From Deltaproteobacteria bacterium (lineage in GTDB: Bacteria > Desulfobacterota > Syntrophobacteria > Syntrophobacterales > Thermodesulforhabdaceae): a DNA stretch of 64,000 nucleotides. A program made the translations under genes and the position numbers. The stretch is from NCBI GenBank assembly GCA_019309115.1, contig JAFDGW010000018.1, positions 1-64,000 on the forward strand, read 5' to 3'. Under the pieces are notes generated by a model, which worked only from the letters and a program-made list of their open reading frames with translations, ran no database searches and was not told the origin of the DNA. Of the stretch, positions 19,305 through 27,264 are shown piece by piece (position 1 is the first letter of the stretch; each line of letters opens with the position of its first letter).

Positions 19305-19598
19305 TTAGCAATAGTTTCCTGGAATCCTGGTAAGCTTTCCTTGCTGTATCTTTCGCTCATATGCGATAGTACCAAATAAACCACTTTGTAGTCTAACTCC
19401 CAGGTTACTCAATGCATTTACCAGTCGCTCCAGCCGTTCGAAAAATTCGCTATATTTTATGCGCTTGACATCACGATAGACGATCTCTATGTCTCTGGCT
19501 ATTTGTCTGGGAGTGTGTAGAAGATGCCTGATAATGAGCGGATAATCGTATGCAGACTCGGTCTTGGGAATAACCCGTAGAGCCATGTTGACCTCCAT
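19305..19598 (-). pseudogene. Remnant of an AMP-forming acyl-CoA ligase (N-terminus)
   Basis: Residues 1-71 or so read like the first part of a medium/long-chain acyl-CoA synthetase: YDYPLIIRHLLHTPRQIA, then EIVYRDVKRIKYSEFFERLERLVNALSNLGV. After LGVR the family sequence stops; the frame runs on for about 25 unrelated residues and ends. The whole adenylation domain (SGTTGRPKG motif and C-terminal lysine domain) is missing. At 97 residues it is a relic. It lies just downstream of the reverse beta-oxidation operon, where an intact ligase would make sense. A good ribosome-binding site (GGAGG) still precedes the start. The 160 bp between it and aroQ hold no gene I can identify. Confidence 0.72.
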
Positions 19599-19697
19599 GA
19601 ATCTGGGATTCTACCAGGATCGTTCCCTCTCACAAAGGGGTTTTCATGTGGAGTTCCTTTATTCCCATGCTCCCAAAAACCCTGGGTAATTAGATTT

Positions 19698-20915
19698 CTA
19701 CCTCATTAAATTTTCCCAGATTATCGTATATCCCTGTCCCCGTCCCACACAGAGGGTTGTTACGCCATAGCGATATTGCGGATTTTCCTGAAAAATTCTT
19801 TGCAGGAAGGCGATCAGTCGGGCTCCGGATGCGGCCAGAGGATGGCCGTAAGCAATCGCTCCGCCCCACATGTTAACCCGGGGATCATCAGGGCTGAGTC
19901 CCAATCGATTCAGACAATAAAGTACCTGCACTGCGAAAGCTTCATTAATTTCCACAACGTCAATATCGTCCATTTTGAGTCCCGCTTTTTGCAAAGCCTT
20001 TTGTGTTGCAGGAACCGGGGCGGTGCCCATTATTCTCGGGTCCACTCCAGCGACAGCACAGCATACGAAGCGCATCTTGGGTTCCAGACCGAGTTCTTGC
20101 GCTTTCTTTTCGCTCATGACAAGAACTGCGGCCGCTCCATCAGTGAGAGGGCACGCATTGCCGGCAGTAACCCGCCCATTTTTGCGAAAAACAGGCTTCA
20201 ACCCAGCAAGGACTTCCATTGTCGTATTTGGCCTTGGTGTTTGATCTTCACTAACAGTCGTCACCGTTCCATCGGGAAGTTCAACTGTCATGGGCACTAT
20301 CATGTCTTTCATCTTTCCAGCCCGGATTGCTCGAGCAGCCTTTTGCTGACTCATGAAGGCATAACGGTCGGCCATTTCCCGTGTGAATTCCGGAAATCGG
20401 TCATGGATATTTTCCGCCGTTTGGCCCATCACAAGGGCTGTTTCATCTCCCAGGGCTTTTACCGCATTGGGGTGAATATCCCGCATATAACCCATGGGAA
20501 GATGACCCATGTGTTCTACCCCTCCCGCTATAAGGCATTCGGCCATTCCCGATGCAATCATGGAGGCGCCAAACGCCACCGCCGTGATGCTGCCTGCGCA
20601 CATACGATCAATGGAACAGCCCGGAATATTCCAACCCTGTTTTCCCAAAGCGAGTATGGGAACCATGCGTCCCAGCGTTCCGCCCTGTTCTCCGATTTGA
20701 TTAGTAACACCCCAAATACTGTCGTCTATGATGGAGGGATCAACGGCGGGGTTCCTTTCAAGCAAAGCCTTAAATAACGCTATTGCCAAGTCTTCCGCTC
20801 TCGTTTTCCAAAAAATTCCTCTTTCTCCGGCTCGACCAAAAGGAGTCCTGACACTATCCACTACGACAACATTTTCCATGGCGGCCTTCAGTGTGACCAT
20901 TGTTCCCCTCGTCAT
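19698..20915 (-). CDS. Acetyl-CoA acyltransferase (thiolase)
   Basis: This 405-residue thiolase would cleave 3-ketoacyl-CoA to acetyl-CoA and a shortened acyl-CoA. The nucleophile Cys lies in SIDRMCAGSITAVAFGASMI (near residue 100). INEAFAVQ, AYGHPLAASGAR (His) and a C-terminal TTLCVGRGQGYTI with the second Cys are all present. VGR in place of the usual GGG is slightly unusual. The start at 20915 overlaps the upstream thiolase stop (ATGA). Internal ATGs at about 20900 and 20879 are alternatives, the last giving the classic MENVVVVDSVRTPFGR start. It is the last complete gene of the beta-oxidation run. Confidence 0.93.
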   Translation of the reverse strand: MTRGTMVTLKAAMENVVVVDSVRTPFGRAGERGIFWKTRAEDLAIALFKALLERNPAVDPSIIDDSIWGVTNQIGEQGGTLGRMVPILALGKQGWNIPGCSIDRMCAGSITAVAFGASMIASGMAECLIAGGVEHMGHLPMGYMRDIHPNAVKALGDETALVMGQTAENIHDRFPEFTREMADRYAFMSQQKAARAIRAGKMKDMIVPMTVELPDGTVTTVSEDQTPRPNTTMEVLAGLKPVFRKNGRVTAGNACPLTDGAAAVLVMSEKKAQELGLEPKMRFVCCAVAGVDPRIMGTAPVPATQKALQKAGLKMDDIDVVEINEAFAVQVLYCLNRLGLSPDDPRVNMWGGAIAYGHPLAASGARLIAFLQRIFQENPQYRYGVTTLCVGRGQGYTIIWENLMR

Positions 20916-22159
20916 TTCAGGCTTCTTTCAAAAACGCCCGCTATTCCGAGTCCTCCTCCCCCACAGATACATTCCAATCCATATCGTGCACCCCGGCGTT
21001 TCATTTCATGTATTAGTGTAACGAGAACCCTTGTTCCTGTGCAGGCTATGGGATGCCCTAGAGATATACCACTTCCGTTTACGTTAATTCGTTCGTAGTC
21101 CTTTTCGGTGAGACCCATTTTTTTGATGTCGGCAAGAACCTGAGCGGCAAAGGCTTCCTGGATCTCTATAAGATCCATCTGGTCAAGAGAAAGTCCAGCG
21201 GCTTTTAAAGCCTTTTCTACAGCGTCCGGCACGGCATTATAGGTATATCTGGGATCAGAACCAGCGACGGCTATGCTCCGAATCGAAACGAATGGCTCAA
21301 GATCAAACGACTGAGCTTTTTCAGCGGACATTAACAACACAGCAGCAGCTCCGTCGTTTTCCGATGAGGAATTTCCAGCCGTACAGACTCCGCCCAGAAC
21401 AGGTTTCAACGAAGCAAGCTTCTCAAGACTGGTATCTCTCCGAGGGGTCTCGTCACGGTCCACGACGATCTTCTCGCTCTTGCGTCCACTTACCGTAACC
21501 GGCACAATTTCAGCATCGAATTTTCCTTCGTCCACGGCCTTTATGGCTTTGCGATGACTTTCTAAAGCCCACCTGTCGCACTCTTCACGGCCTATCCCTT
21601 CTTCCGAAGCGGCCGTCTCAGCCCAGCTCATCATGGTGGGAAGCACTCCATAACGTTCAACGGGTTGAGACATAACGCGAGCCCGCTGGATCCGGTCGTA
21701 CAGTGGAATACCCCACAGCGAAAGATCCCCATGACCCCGAGGCATCTTACCCTTGCCACCAATTCCCCACTTGATGCTTCCGGGTAGGTAAAATTCGGCA
21801 TTACTCATGCTTTCTACACCGCCGGCCACCACTATATCAGCTTGGCCTGACTTGATAAGAGCCATGCCGAAACGGACCACATCCAGCCCTGTGCAACAGC
21901 GCCGGTCAATGGTAATACCAGGGATAGTGTCAGGCCAACCGGCTGTGAGGAGCGCCATTCGGGCAATGTTCACGTATTCACCGTTTTGATAGGCCTGCCC
22001 CATGATGACTTCGTCTATCACGTCAGGTGTGAGACCAACCCGTTCAATGAGCTCATTTAGAACAATCGCCGCAAGATCGTAAGCCTCGACATCTTTCAGA
22101 ACTCCACCATAGCGTCCGACAGGAGTTCTAACGCCGCTTACGATCACCACCTCTCTCAT
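20912..22159 (-). CDS. Acetyl-CoA acyltransferase (thiolase), second copy
   Basis: The 415-residue protein starts MREVVIVSGVRTPVGRYGG after GGGAGG. Catalytic motifs are the nucleophile Cys in IDRRCCTGLDVVRFG (near residue 88), EIQEAFAAQ, SLGHPIACTGTR (His) and CICGGGGLGIAG (second Cys). It differs clearly from the adjacent thiolase, so the two may prefer different chain lengths or one may act biosynthetically. It lies 12 bp after the dehydrogenase gene on the reverse strand and overlaps the next thiolase by 4 bp. Confidence 0.94.
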   Translation of the reverse strand: MREVVIVSGVRTPVGRYGGVLKDVEAYDLAAIVLNELIERVGLTPDVIDEVIMGQAYQNGEYVNIARMALLTAGWPDTIPGITIDRRCCTGLDVVRFGMALIKSGQADIVVAGGVESMSNAEFYLPGSIKWGIGGKGKMPRGHGDLSLWGIPLYDRIQRARVMSQPVERYGVLPTMMSWAETAASEEGIGREECDRWALESHRKAIKAVDEGKFDAEIVPVTVSGRKSEKIVVDRDETPRRDTSLEKLASLKPVLGGVCTAGNSSSENDGAAAVLLMSAEKAQSFDLEPFVSIRSIAVAGSDPRYTYNAVPDAVEKALKAAGLSLDQMDLIEIQEAFAAQVLADIKKMGLTEKDYERINVNGSGISLGHPIACTGTRVLVTLIHEMKRRGARYGLECICGGGGLGIAGVFERSLK

Positions 22160-22171
22160 AAATTGCCTCCC

Positions 22172-23056
22172 TTAGCTATCGGCAGGACCAATCCGATTTC
22201 CGTTTTCATCATAAACATACCAACCTCGTCCAGTTTTCTTCCCGAGGTGACCAAGGGTAACTTTTCGCCTCAAAATTTCGGGCGGATACCACCTGGGATC
22301 CTTGGTTTCTTCGTAAATAGCCATAAGAGCCCCGTAGGTTACATCCAACCCCACCATATCGCCCGTTTCAAAGATACCCATCTTGCGACCGGCGGCGAGC
22401 CTCAAACCCTTGTCTATGTCTTCCACCGTGGCTACTCCAGCTTCTACCAAGCGCATTGCTTCCATGGTTGACGGAAAGTTGATGCGATTGATTATAAAGC
22501 CCGGGATGTCCTTTTTAACAAGAATGGGTTCCTTGCCGAGGCTGATAACGAACTGTTTCCCTGTTTCAAAGGTTTCATCGCTGGTAGTTATGGCACGCAC
22601 CACTTCAACAGCCTGCATCATGGGAACAGGACTAAAAAAGTGGAGGCCCAAGACGCGGTCATGACGGTTTGTCACAGCCGCGAGGGTCGTTATGGGTATA
22701 GCGCTGGTGTTACTGGCAATCAGAGCATGCTCTGGAAGAGTAGCATCAAGTTTTTTAAAAATTTCCTTTTTTAGATCCACCTTTTCGAAGACAGCTTCTA
22801 TAGCGATATCTGCATCCTTTGCATCTTCAGGATTCAGAGTGGGTTTTATACGAGAAGTAACCGTATCAACTGGCTCTTTAAGTTTCCCCTTTTCCACAAA
22901 TTTGCCCACCGACCAGGTAATGTTTTTCATGGCTTTATCGAGTGCTTCTTGAGAAATGTCACACATGGCAACGTCGTAGCCAGCCTGAGCACACACCTGT
23001 GCTATTCCGGTGCCCATAAGGCCGGCTCCCATTACAAAGACCTTTTTAATATTCAT
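22172..23056 (-). CDS. 3-hydroxyacyl-CoA (3-hydroxybutyryl-CoA) dehydrogenase
   Basis: The 294-residue single-domain enzyme oxidises 3-hydroxyacyl-CoA with NAD. I chose the ATG at 23056 because GGAGGGG lies 6 bases upstream; a longer frame begins at 23080. The Rossmann loop GAGLMGTGIAQV lies at 10-21. The catalytic His is in GLHFFSPVPMMQAVEVV (near 138), with NTSAIPITTLA before it. The C-terminal domain has GFIINRINFP and GLDVTYG. Unlike FadB it carries no fused hydratase; the neighbouring enoyl-CoA hydratase gene would have supplied that step. Confidence 0.95.
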   Translation of the reverse strand: MNIKKVFVMGAGLMGTGIAQVCAQAGYDVAMCDISQEALDKAMKNITWSVGKFVEKGKLKEPVDTVTSRIKPTLNPEDAKDADIAIEAVFEKVDLKKEIFKKLDATLPEHALIASNTSAIPITTLAAVTNRHDRVLGLHFFSPVPMMQAVEVVRAITTSDETFETGKQFVISLGKEPILVKKDIPGFIINRINFPSTMEAMRLVEAGVATVEDIDKGLRLAAGRKMGIFETGDMVGLDVTYGALMAIYEETKDPRWYPPEILRRKVTLGHLGKKTGRGWYVYDENGNRIGPADS

Positions 23057-23076
23057 GGTTTTCCCCTCCGTTTCCA

Positions 23077-24240
23077 TCACTCAAATGCCTTCAAAACTTC
23101 TCGGGATATGACAAGTTTCTGTATTTCGCTGGTACCTTCATAAATTCTCATAAGCCGTACATCTCGATAAAATCTTTCGACAGGGCATTCTTTCATGTAG
23201 CCCATGCCCCCATGGATCTGAACAGCCATATCGGCCACGCGATTTACCATTTCAGTACAAAAAAGTTTTACCATAGCCGCTTCTTTAGTGACCGGTGCTC
23301 CTGTGGTATCACGAAGCCATGCTGCGTGGTAAACCATGTTTCGAGCAGCATATATCTGGGTTGCCATGTCAGCAAGCATGAACCGGATCGCCTGAAATTC
23401 TGCGATAGGTCGCCCGAATTGAACCCTCTGCTTTGCATATCTCGCGGATAGTTCCAAAAGTTTCTGGGCTGCCCCTACAGCACTGGCTCCCATAGTAAGT
23501 CTGCCTTTGTCGAGGACTTTCATTGCTGTCTTGAATCCCTGGCCGATCATGGCATCACCGCCGATAACGTTCTCTCGAGGTACAATACAGTCTTCAAACA
23601 CAAGTTCCGCTGTGTGGCTGCCTCGAAGACCCATTTTCTTCTCAATCTTTCCAACGTGATACCCAGGAAAAGTTCTCTCAACAATAAACGCCGTTATGCC
23701 GCCACGTGCTCTTTTTTCGGGATCTGTTACGGCAAAAACGGTCGCCACATCGGCGATATCGCCATTGGTGATAAAGTGTTTGCGCCCATTTATTACCCAG
23801 TGGTCTCCTTTGAGCTCAGCGCGGGTGCGGATAGCTGCGGCATCCGATCCTGCGTCGGGCTCGGTCAGGGCGAAACAGGCCGTCCATTCTCCAGAGGCAA
23901 TTTTAGGAAGGTATTTCCTTTTCTGTTCTTCTGTGCCGTCTATCACGATTCCCTGGGATCCTATTCCGTTATTGGTGGCCACCCGGGTGCGAAAGCAAAG
24001 GTTGGTTTTAGACAGCTCTTCGTAAGCAATGCATTCTCCCAGGACTCCAAGCCCGAGCCCCCCGTACTCTTCCGGAATGGATATTCCAAAGAGTCCGAGT
24101 TCTTTCATTTTCTGGACAATTTCTTCAGGTATGCGGTCATCTTCTTCCACCTGCTGGCTGATGGGTTCTAAATCCCGCTCCACGAACTTTCTAATCGTGT
24201 TGGCCATCATTTTTAGATTTTCCGGAATATTAAAATCCAT
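23077..24240 (-). CDS. Acyl-CoA dehydrogenase
   Basis: This FAD enzyme makes trans-2-enoyl-CoA, passing electrons to electron-transfer flavoprotein. The start at 24240 has GGAGG 8 bases upstream; the GTG at 24249 would overlap that site. The 387 residues include CFALTEPDAGSDAAAIRT (about 125-142), WVINGRKHFITNG, and the catalytic Glu in RIYEGTSEIQ near 368. The chain-length class cannot be told from sequence alone. No ETF genes are in the window. Confidence 0.95.
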   Translation of the reverse strand: MDFNIPENLKMMANTIRKFVERDLEPISQQVEEDDRIPEEIVQKMKELGLFGISIPEEYGGLGLGVLGECIAYEELSKTNLCFRTRVATNNGIGSQGIVIDGTEEQKRKYLPKIASGEWTACFALTEPDAGSDAAAIRTRAELKGDHWVINGRKHFITNGDIADVATVFAVTDPEKRARGGITAFIVERTFPGYHVGKIEKKMGLRGSHTAELVFEDCIVPRENVIGGDAMIGQGFKTAMKVLDKGRLTMGASAVGAAQKLLELSARYAKQRVQFGRPIAEFQAIRFMLADMATQIYAARNMVYHAAWLRDTTGAPVTKEAAMVKLFCTEMVNRVADMAVQIHGGMGYMKECPVERFYRDVRLMRIYEGTSEIQKLVISREVLKAFE

Positions 24241-24262
24241 GCCACCCACCTCCGTTGGGTGA

Positions 24263-25055
24263 TTATCGTCTCTTCCACTGCGGCTTTCTCTTTTCAGTAA
24301 AAGCTCGGGCTCCCTCCATGTAATCTTCAGACTGCCTTAGAGCAGCCATGCCCGGGAAGATCGCCGTCAATGCCTGCTCCAGAGGCATTCCAAGGCTTCT
24401 TATGGCTGATTCCTTCGTGGCGCGCAGCGCAACAGGCGAACATGCCAGCATTTCATTCGCCCACTTGCGGGCACACGTCATTAGCTCTTTAAGAGGGACA
24501 ACTTCGTTAACAATGCCCAGAGCATGTGCTTCTTGAGCGGTTATATGACGGCCAGTGAGAAGCATTCCCATGGCAATATGATAAGGGATCTGACGAGGAA
24601 GCCTTACAACGCCGCCAGCTGCGGCCATGTCACCAACCCTGGGCTCAGAAAGGCCAAACTTGGCATAGTCTACCGCAATGATAACATCGCAGGCCAGAGC
24701 TATCTCGAACCCTCCCTCCAAGGGCGAACCCATTAACTGCCGCAATAATGGGTTTGTAGCAGCTCGTTCGTCGAGTAATACCACCAAAACCACCATTCAA
24801 AGAATCAATCTCACGGCGAAGGGCTTCTCCCCCATGCTGAGCCTGCCACTTAAGGTCATTTCCCACACAGAAAGCCCGGTTGCCTTCTCCTGTTATGACA
24901 GCAACCCATACATTCGAGTTTTCTTCAAAATGGTCAAAAATCATATCCAGCTCTCGGCATGCGGGAGGATGAAGAGCGTTCATGGATTTGGGGCGGCAAA
25001 TGGTAATAGTCAGGAGATGTCCTTCCTGTGCAATTTGAATGAACTTTGTTTGCAT
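24263..25055 (-). pseudogene. Enoyl-CoA hydratase broken by a 1-bp frameshift
   Basis: Two reverse frames together make one crotonase-family protein of about 264 residues. The first (from 25055) has TITICRPKSMNALHPPACREL and IIAAVNGFALGG. The second resumes with GGFEIALACDVIIAVDYAKFGLSEPRVG and runs to KRKPQWKRR. They meet near 24718-24728. There the coding strand reads CTTGGAGGGAGGGTTC, whereas an in-frame version needs one base fewer (GGAGGAGGG). The extra G lies in a G-rich run, so a sequencing or assembly error is as likely as a real mutation. Catalytic Glu positions are preserved. If real, the operon lacks its hydratase. Confidence 0.85.
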
Positions 25056-25657
25056 TTTTCTGATTCTCCTGAACTTCCGGCCCGCAAGCCGCTCAAAAAA
25101 ATTTCTGTCATTACTGAAGCGATTTCGTCTGCGGATTTTTCTCCATTTGGTTTAACCCAGCGAATGAGCCAATTCACCATGCCCAACAGGGCAAAACCCG
25201 CGAGTTTTTCGTCGATATTTTTAAACTCACCTGTTTTTATACCCGCGCGGATTATGCCCCGTATTATGCTTTCGTAATGGTCTCTCAAGGCCACAGCTTC
25301 AGGCCAGTGTGGTCCCATATTGAGAGGGTTTATGTCTCTAAGGCTTACGGTGAAAATATCAAGGTATTCCACAATGAGGCGGATATGGCCCCTGATGATG
25401 GCTTTGAGTTTATCTGTTGGGTTCAGGTTGGAGTAAGCAATGCGCTCGGCTTCCTCAAGAAGCATGTTCATGCATTTTCGGGCTACTTCCACTAAGAGTT
25501 CCTGTTTAGATTTAACGTAATAATATATGGAAGCTTTTTGTATTCCCACGGCAGAGGCAATGTCTGCCATGGAGGTTGCAGAGTAACCTTTTTCTCGAAA
25601 TAGCCGGGTTGCCTCTGCAAAGAGGCGATCTTTTGTTGGGTTCATTCCATTTTTCAT
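25010..25657 (-). CDS. TetR-family regulator of the beta-oxidation operon
   Basis: The 215-residue protein has a TetR helix-turn-helix at about residues 22-50 (FREKGYSATSMADIASAVGI, then KASIYYYVKSKQELL) and a helical ligand domain. It is the first gene of the reverse fatty-acid operon and overlaps the hydratase start by 46 bp. Like FadR/PsrA-type TetR proteins, it probably senses acyl-CoA and represses this operon and perhaps the divergent fabF gene. A 28-bp inverted repeat 46 bp upstream is a candidate operator. Confidence 0.88.
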   Translation of the reverse strand: MKNGMNPTKDRLFAEATRLFREKGYSATSMADIASAVGIQKASIYYYVKSKQELLVEVARKCMNMLLEEAERIAYSNLNPTDKLKAIIRGHIRLIVEYLDIFTVSLRDINPLNMGPHWPEAVALRDHYESIIRGIIRAGIKTGEFKNIDEKLAGFALLGMVNWLIRWVKPNGEKSADEIASVMTEIFLSGLRAGSSGESEKCKQSSFKLHRKDIS

Positions 25658-25702
25658 AGCGACCTACCTACCATTCATTCAAATAAGTTTACTATCACAC
25701 CC

Positions 25703-25730
25703 TTTGGTTATATGTCAATATGCAACCAAA
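25703..25730. promoter_or_regulatory. Inverted repeat, candidate TetR operator
   Basis: TTTGGTT (25703-25709) and AACCAAA (25724-25730) form perfect 7-bp arms, with further ATAT/ATAT symmetry inside. It lies between the TetR gene and the divergent fabF-like gene, 46 bp from the TetR start, where autoregulation is usual. No direct evidence of binding. Confidence 0.4.
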
Positions 25731-26013
25731 ATTGTTTAAAAAAAGCTTTTAACTTCACAGCTCTCCAGATGGTAAAATTTTGATAATATTGTGAAGAACA
25801 CAACAAAAAGTCTCCGAAATCTCCAACAAGAAACAAATCCGTCGCATTTCAAGTCGATGCCTCCAGGAAACTAGGTATTATTCATCCTGTTTCTCTCGTT
25901 TTATGAATCAGTTCAACGTGCTACATTGCTTTTAAGTTCGCATCTTGATAATATTAAAAACTTAAGAAAATAAAAACAGGACTTAATTTTTCATATAACC
26001 TGGGGGCAGTGCA
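25731..26013. other. A+T-rich divergent control region
   Basis: The rest of the 356-bp space between the TetR and fabF-like genes has no coding potential that I trust. It contains the palindrome AAAAGCTTTT near 25740-25750 and two near-identical short A+T stretches, TTGATAATATT, about 160 bp apart (near 25781 and 25946). The second could supply a -10 (GATAAT or TAATAT) for fabF. No confident -35 is seen. Confidence 0.35.
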
Positions 26014-27261
26014 ATGCGAAAACGAGCAGCTGTTGTCACAGGTATGGAGGTTATAACACCCGTTGGGGTAGGGCTGGAAAAGTCCTGGAATGCGCTAATT
26101 CAAGGCAAATCCGGTATAAGCCGTATTACTCTCTTTGACCCATCCAAACATCGGTGTCAAATTGCCGGGGAGTGCCGAGAATTTTCGGCTGAGCAGTTCT
26201 TGGACAGAAAAACTTTGACTCGGTTCGATCGCATGGCTCATTTCTTCGTGGCGTCAGCCATACTTGCCGTTGAAAAATGGAATTTTTCGCGCGTTGGAGA
26301 TCCATTTCGATTTTCTATTATAGGTGCAAGTGCGATTGGTTGTCCGGCGACCTTTGAGCGAAGCCATAATGAATTGGCTTTAAGGGGTCCACGTAAGGTT
26401 TCTCCCTTCTGCGTAGTAGCTATAGCAGCCAATACGACGGCTTCTGAAGTGGCAAGGCGCTTAGGAGCCAGAGGCCCTCAGTATTTTTTACAGGAAGCCT
26501 GCGCTGCAGGAACCAAAGCCATAGCTACAGCAGCTTCTTTGATACGCCAGGATATAATTGACGTAGCTATTGTTGTCGGTGCTGATGCCGGAATTACACC
26601 TACTATCATGGCAAGCCTGGAGAATCTCGGGGCTATTGCAACGGGTCAGTGGAATGAACTTCCGGAGAAAGCTTCTAGGCCGTTTGACCGGGAAAGGAAG
26701 GGTTTTGTACCATCTGAAGGTGCAGGGTGCATGATTATCGAAGCCTACGAACATGCCGAAAAACGAGGGGCTGTTCCTCTTGCAGAAATAGCCGGCATTG
26801 GAGCAACCTGTGATGCCTATCACCCCACTGCTGCTGAACCTTCAGGGTGGAGCATAGTACGCTGCATGGAACTAGCCATAAAAGATGCCGGTATTAGTCC
26901 AGATGATATTGATTACATCAATGCGCATGGAACGTCTACTCCTCTTAACGATATGGTTGAAACCAGAGCGATTAAGCAAGTCTTCGGAGATCGTGCGTAC
27001 AATATTCCAATTTCTTCGAACAAATCTATGATCGGACATCTCTGGGGGGCTGCCGGGATAGTGGAAGCTGCTTTCTCTATTAAAACCATTCTTGATGGCA
27101 TCATCCCACCCACTATTAACCTTGAGCACCCCGACCCTGAGTGTGACCTTGATTATGTGCCAAACTGGGCTCGAAATTCGAACGTAAGGATAGTCCTTTC
27201 TAATTCCTTTGGTTTTGGCGGAATCAACGCGTCACTTGTTATAAAACGGATGGAGGTATGA
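26014..27261 (+). CDS. Beta-ketoacyl-ACP synthase II-like (FabF family)
   Basis: The 415-residue condensing enzyme has a complete Cys-His-His triad: Cys in LQEACAAGTKA near 163, His in NAHGTSTPLND near 305 and His in NKSMIGHLWGAAG near 342. The C-terminal NSFGFGGINASLV is typical. FabF elongates acyl-ACP with malonyl-ACP. No ACP, malonyl transferase or reductase is adjacent, so this may be a specialised or secondary-metabolite copy, not the housekeeping fabF. It is divergent from the TetR/beta-oxidation operon and is followed directly by an acyl-CoA ligase, which could supply or recycle its acyl substrate. That link is inference. Confidence 0.9.
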   Translation: MRKRAAVVTGMEVITPVGVGLEKSWNALIQGKSGISRITLFDPSKHRCQIAGECREFSAEQFLDRKTLTRFDRMAHFFVASAILAVEKWNFSRVGDPFRFSIIGASAIGCPATFERSHNELALRGPRKVSPFCVVAIAANTTASEVARRLGARGPQYFLQEACAAGTKAIATAASLIRQDIIDVAIVVGADAGITPTIMASLENLGAIATGQWNELPEKASRPFDRERKGFVPSEGAGCMIIEAYEHAEKRGAVPLAEIAGIGATCDAYHPTAAEPSGWSIVRCMELAIKDAGISPDDIDYINAHGTSTPLNDMVETRAIKQVFGDRAYNIPISSNKSMIGHLWGAAGIVEAAFSIKTILDGIIPPTINLEHPDPECDLDYVPNWARNSNVRIVLSNSFGFGGINASLVIKRMEV

Positions 27262-27264
27262 GCA

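Noticed and set aside
19776-20777. Long open frame on the + strand opposite the thiolase (about 330 codons)
   Set aside because: Antisense shadow of a complete thiolase, with no recognisable domain or ribosome-binding site.
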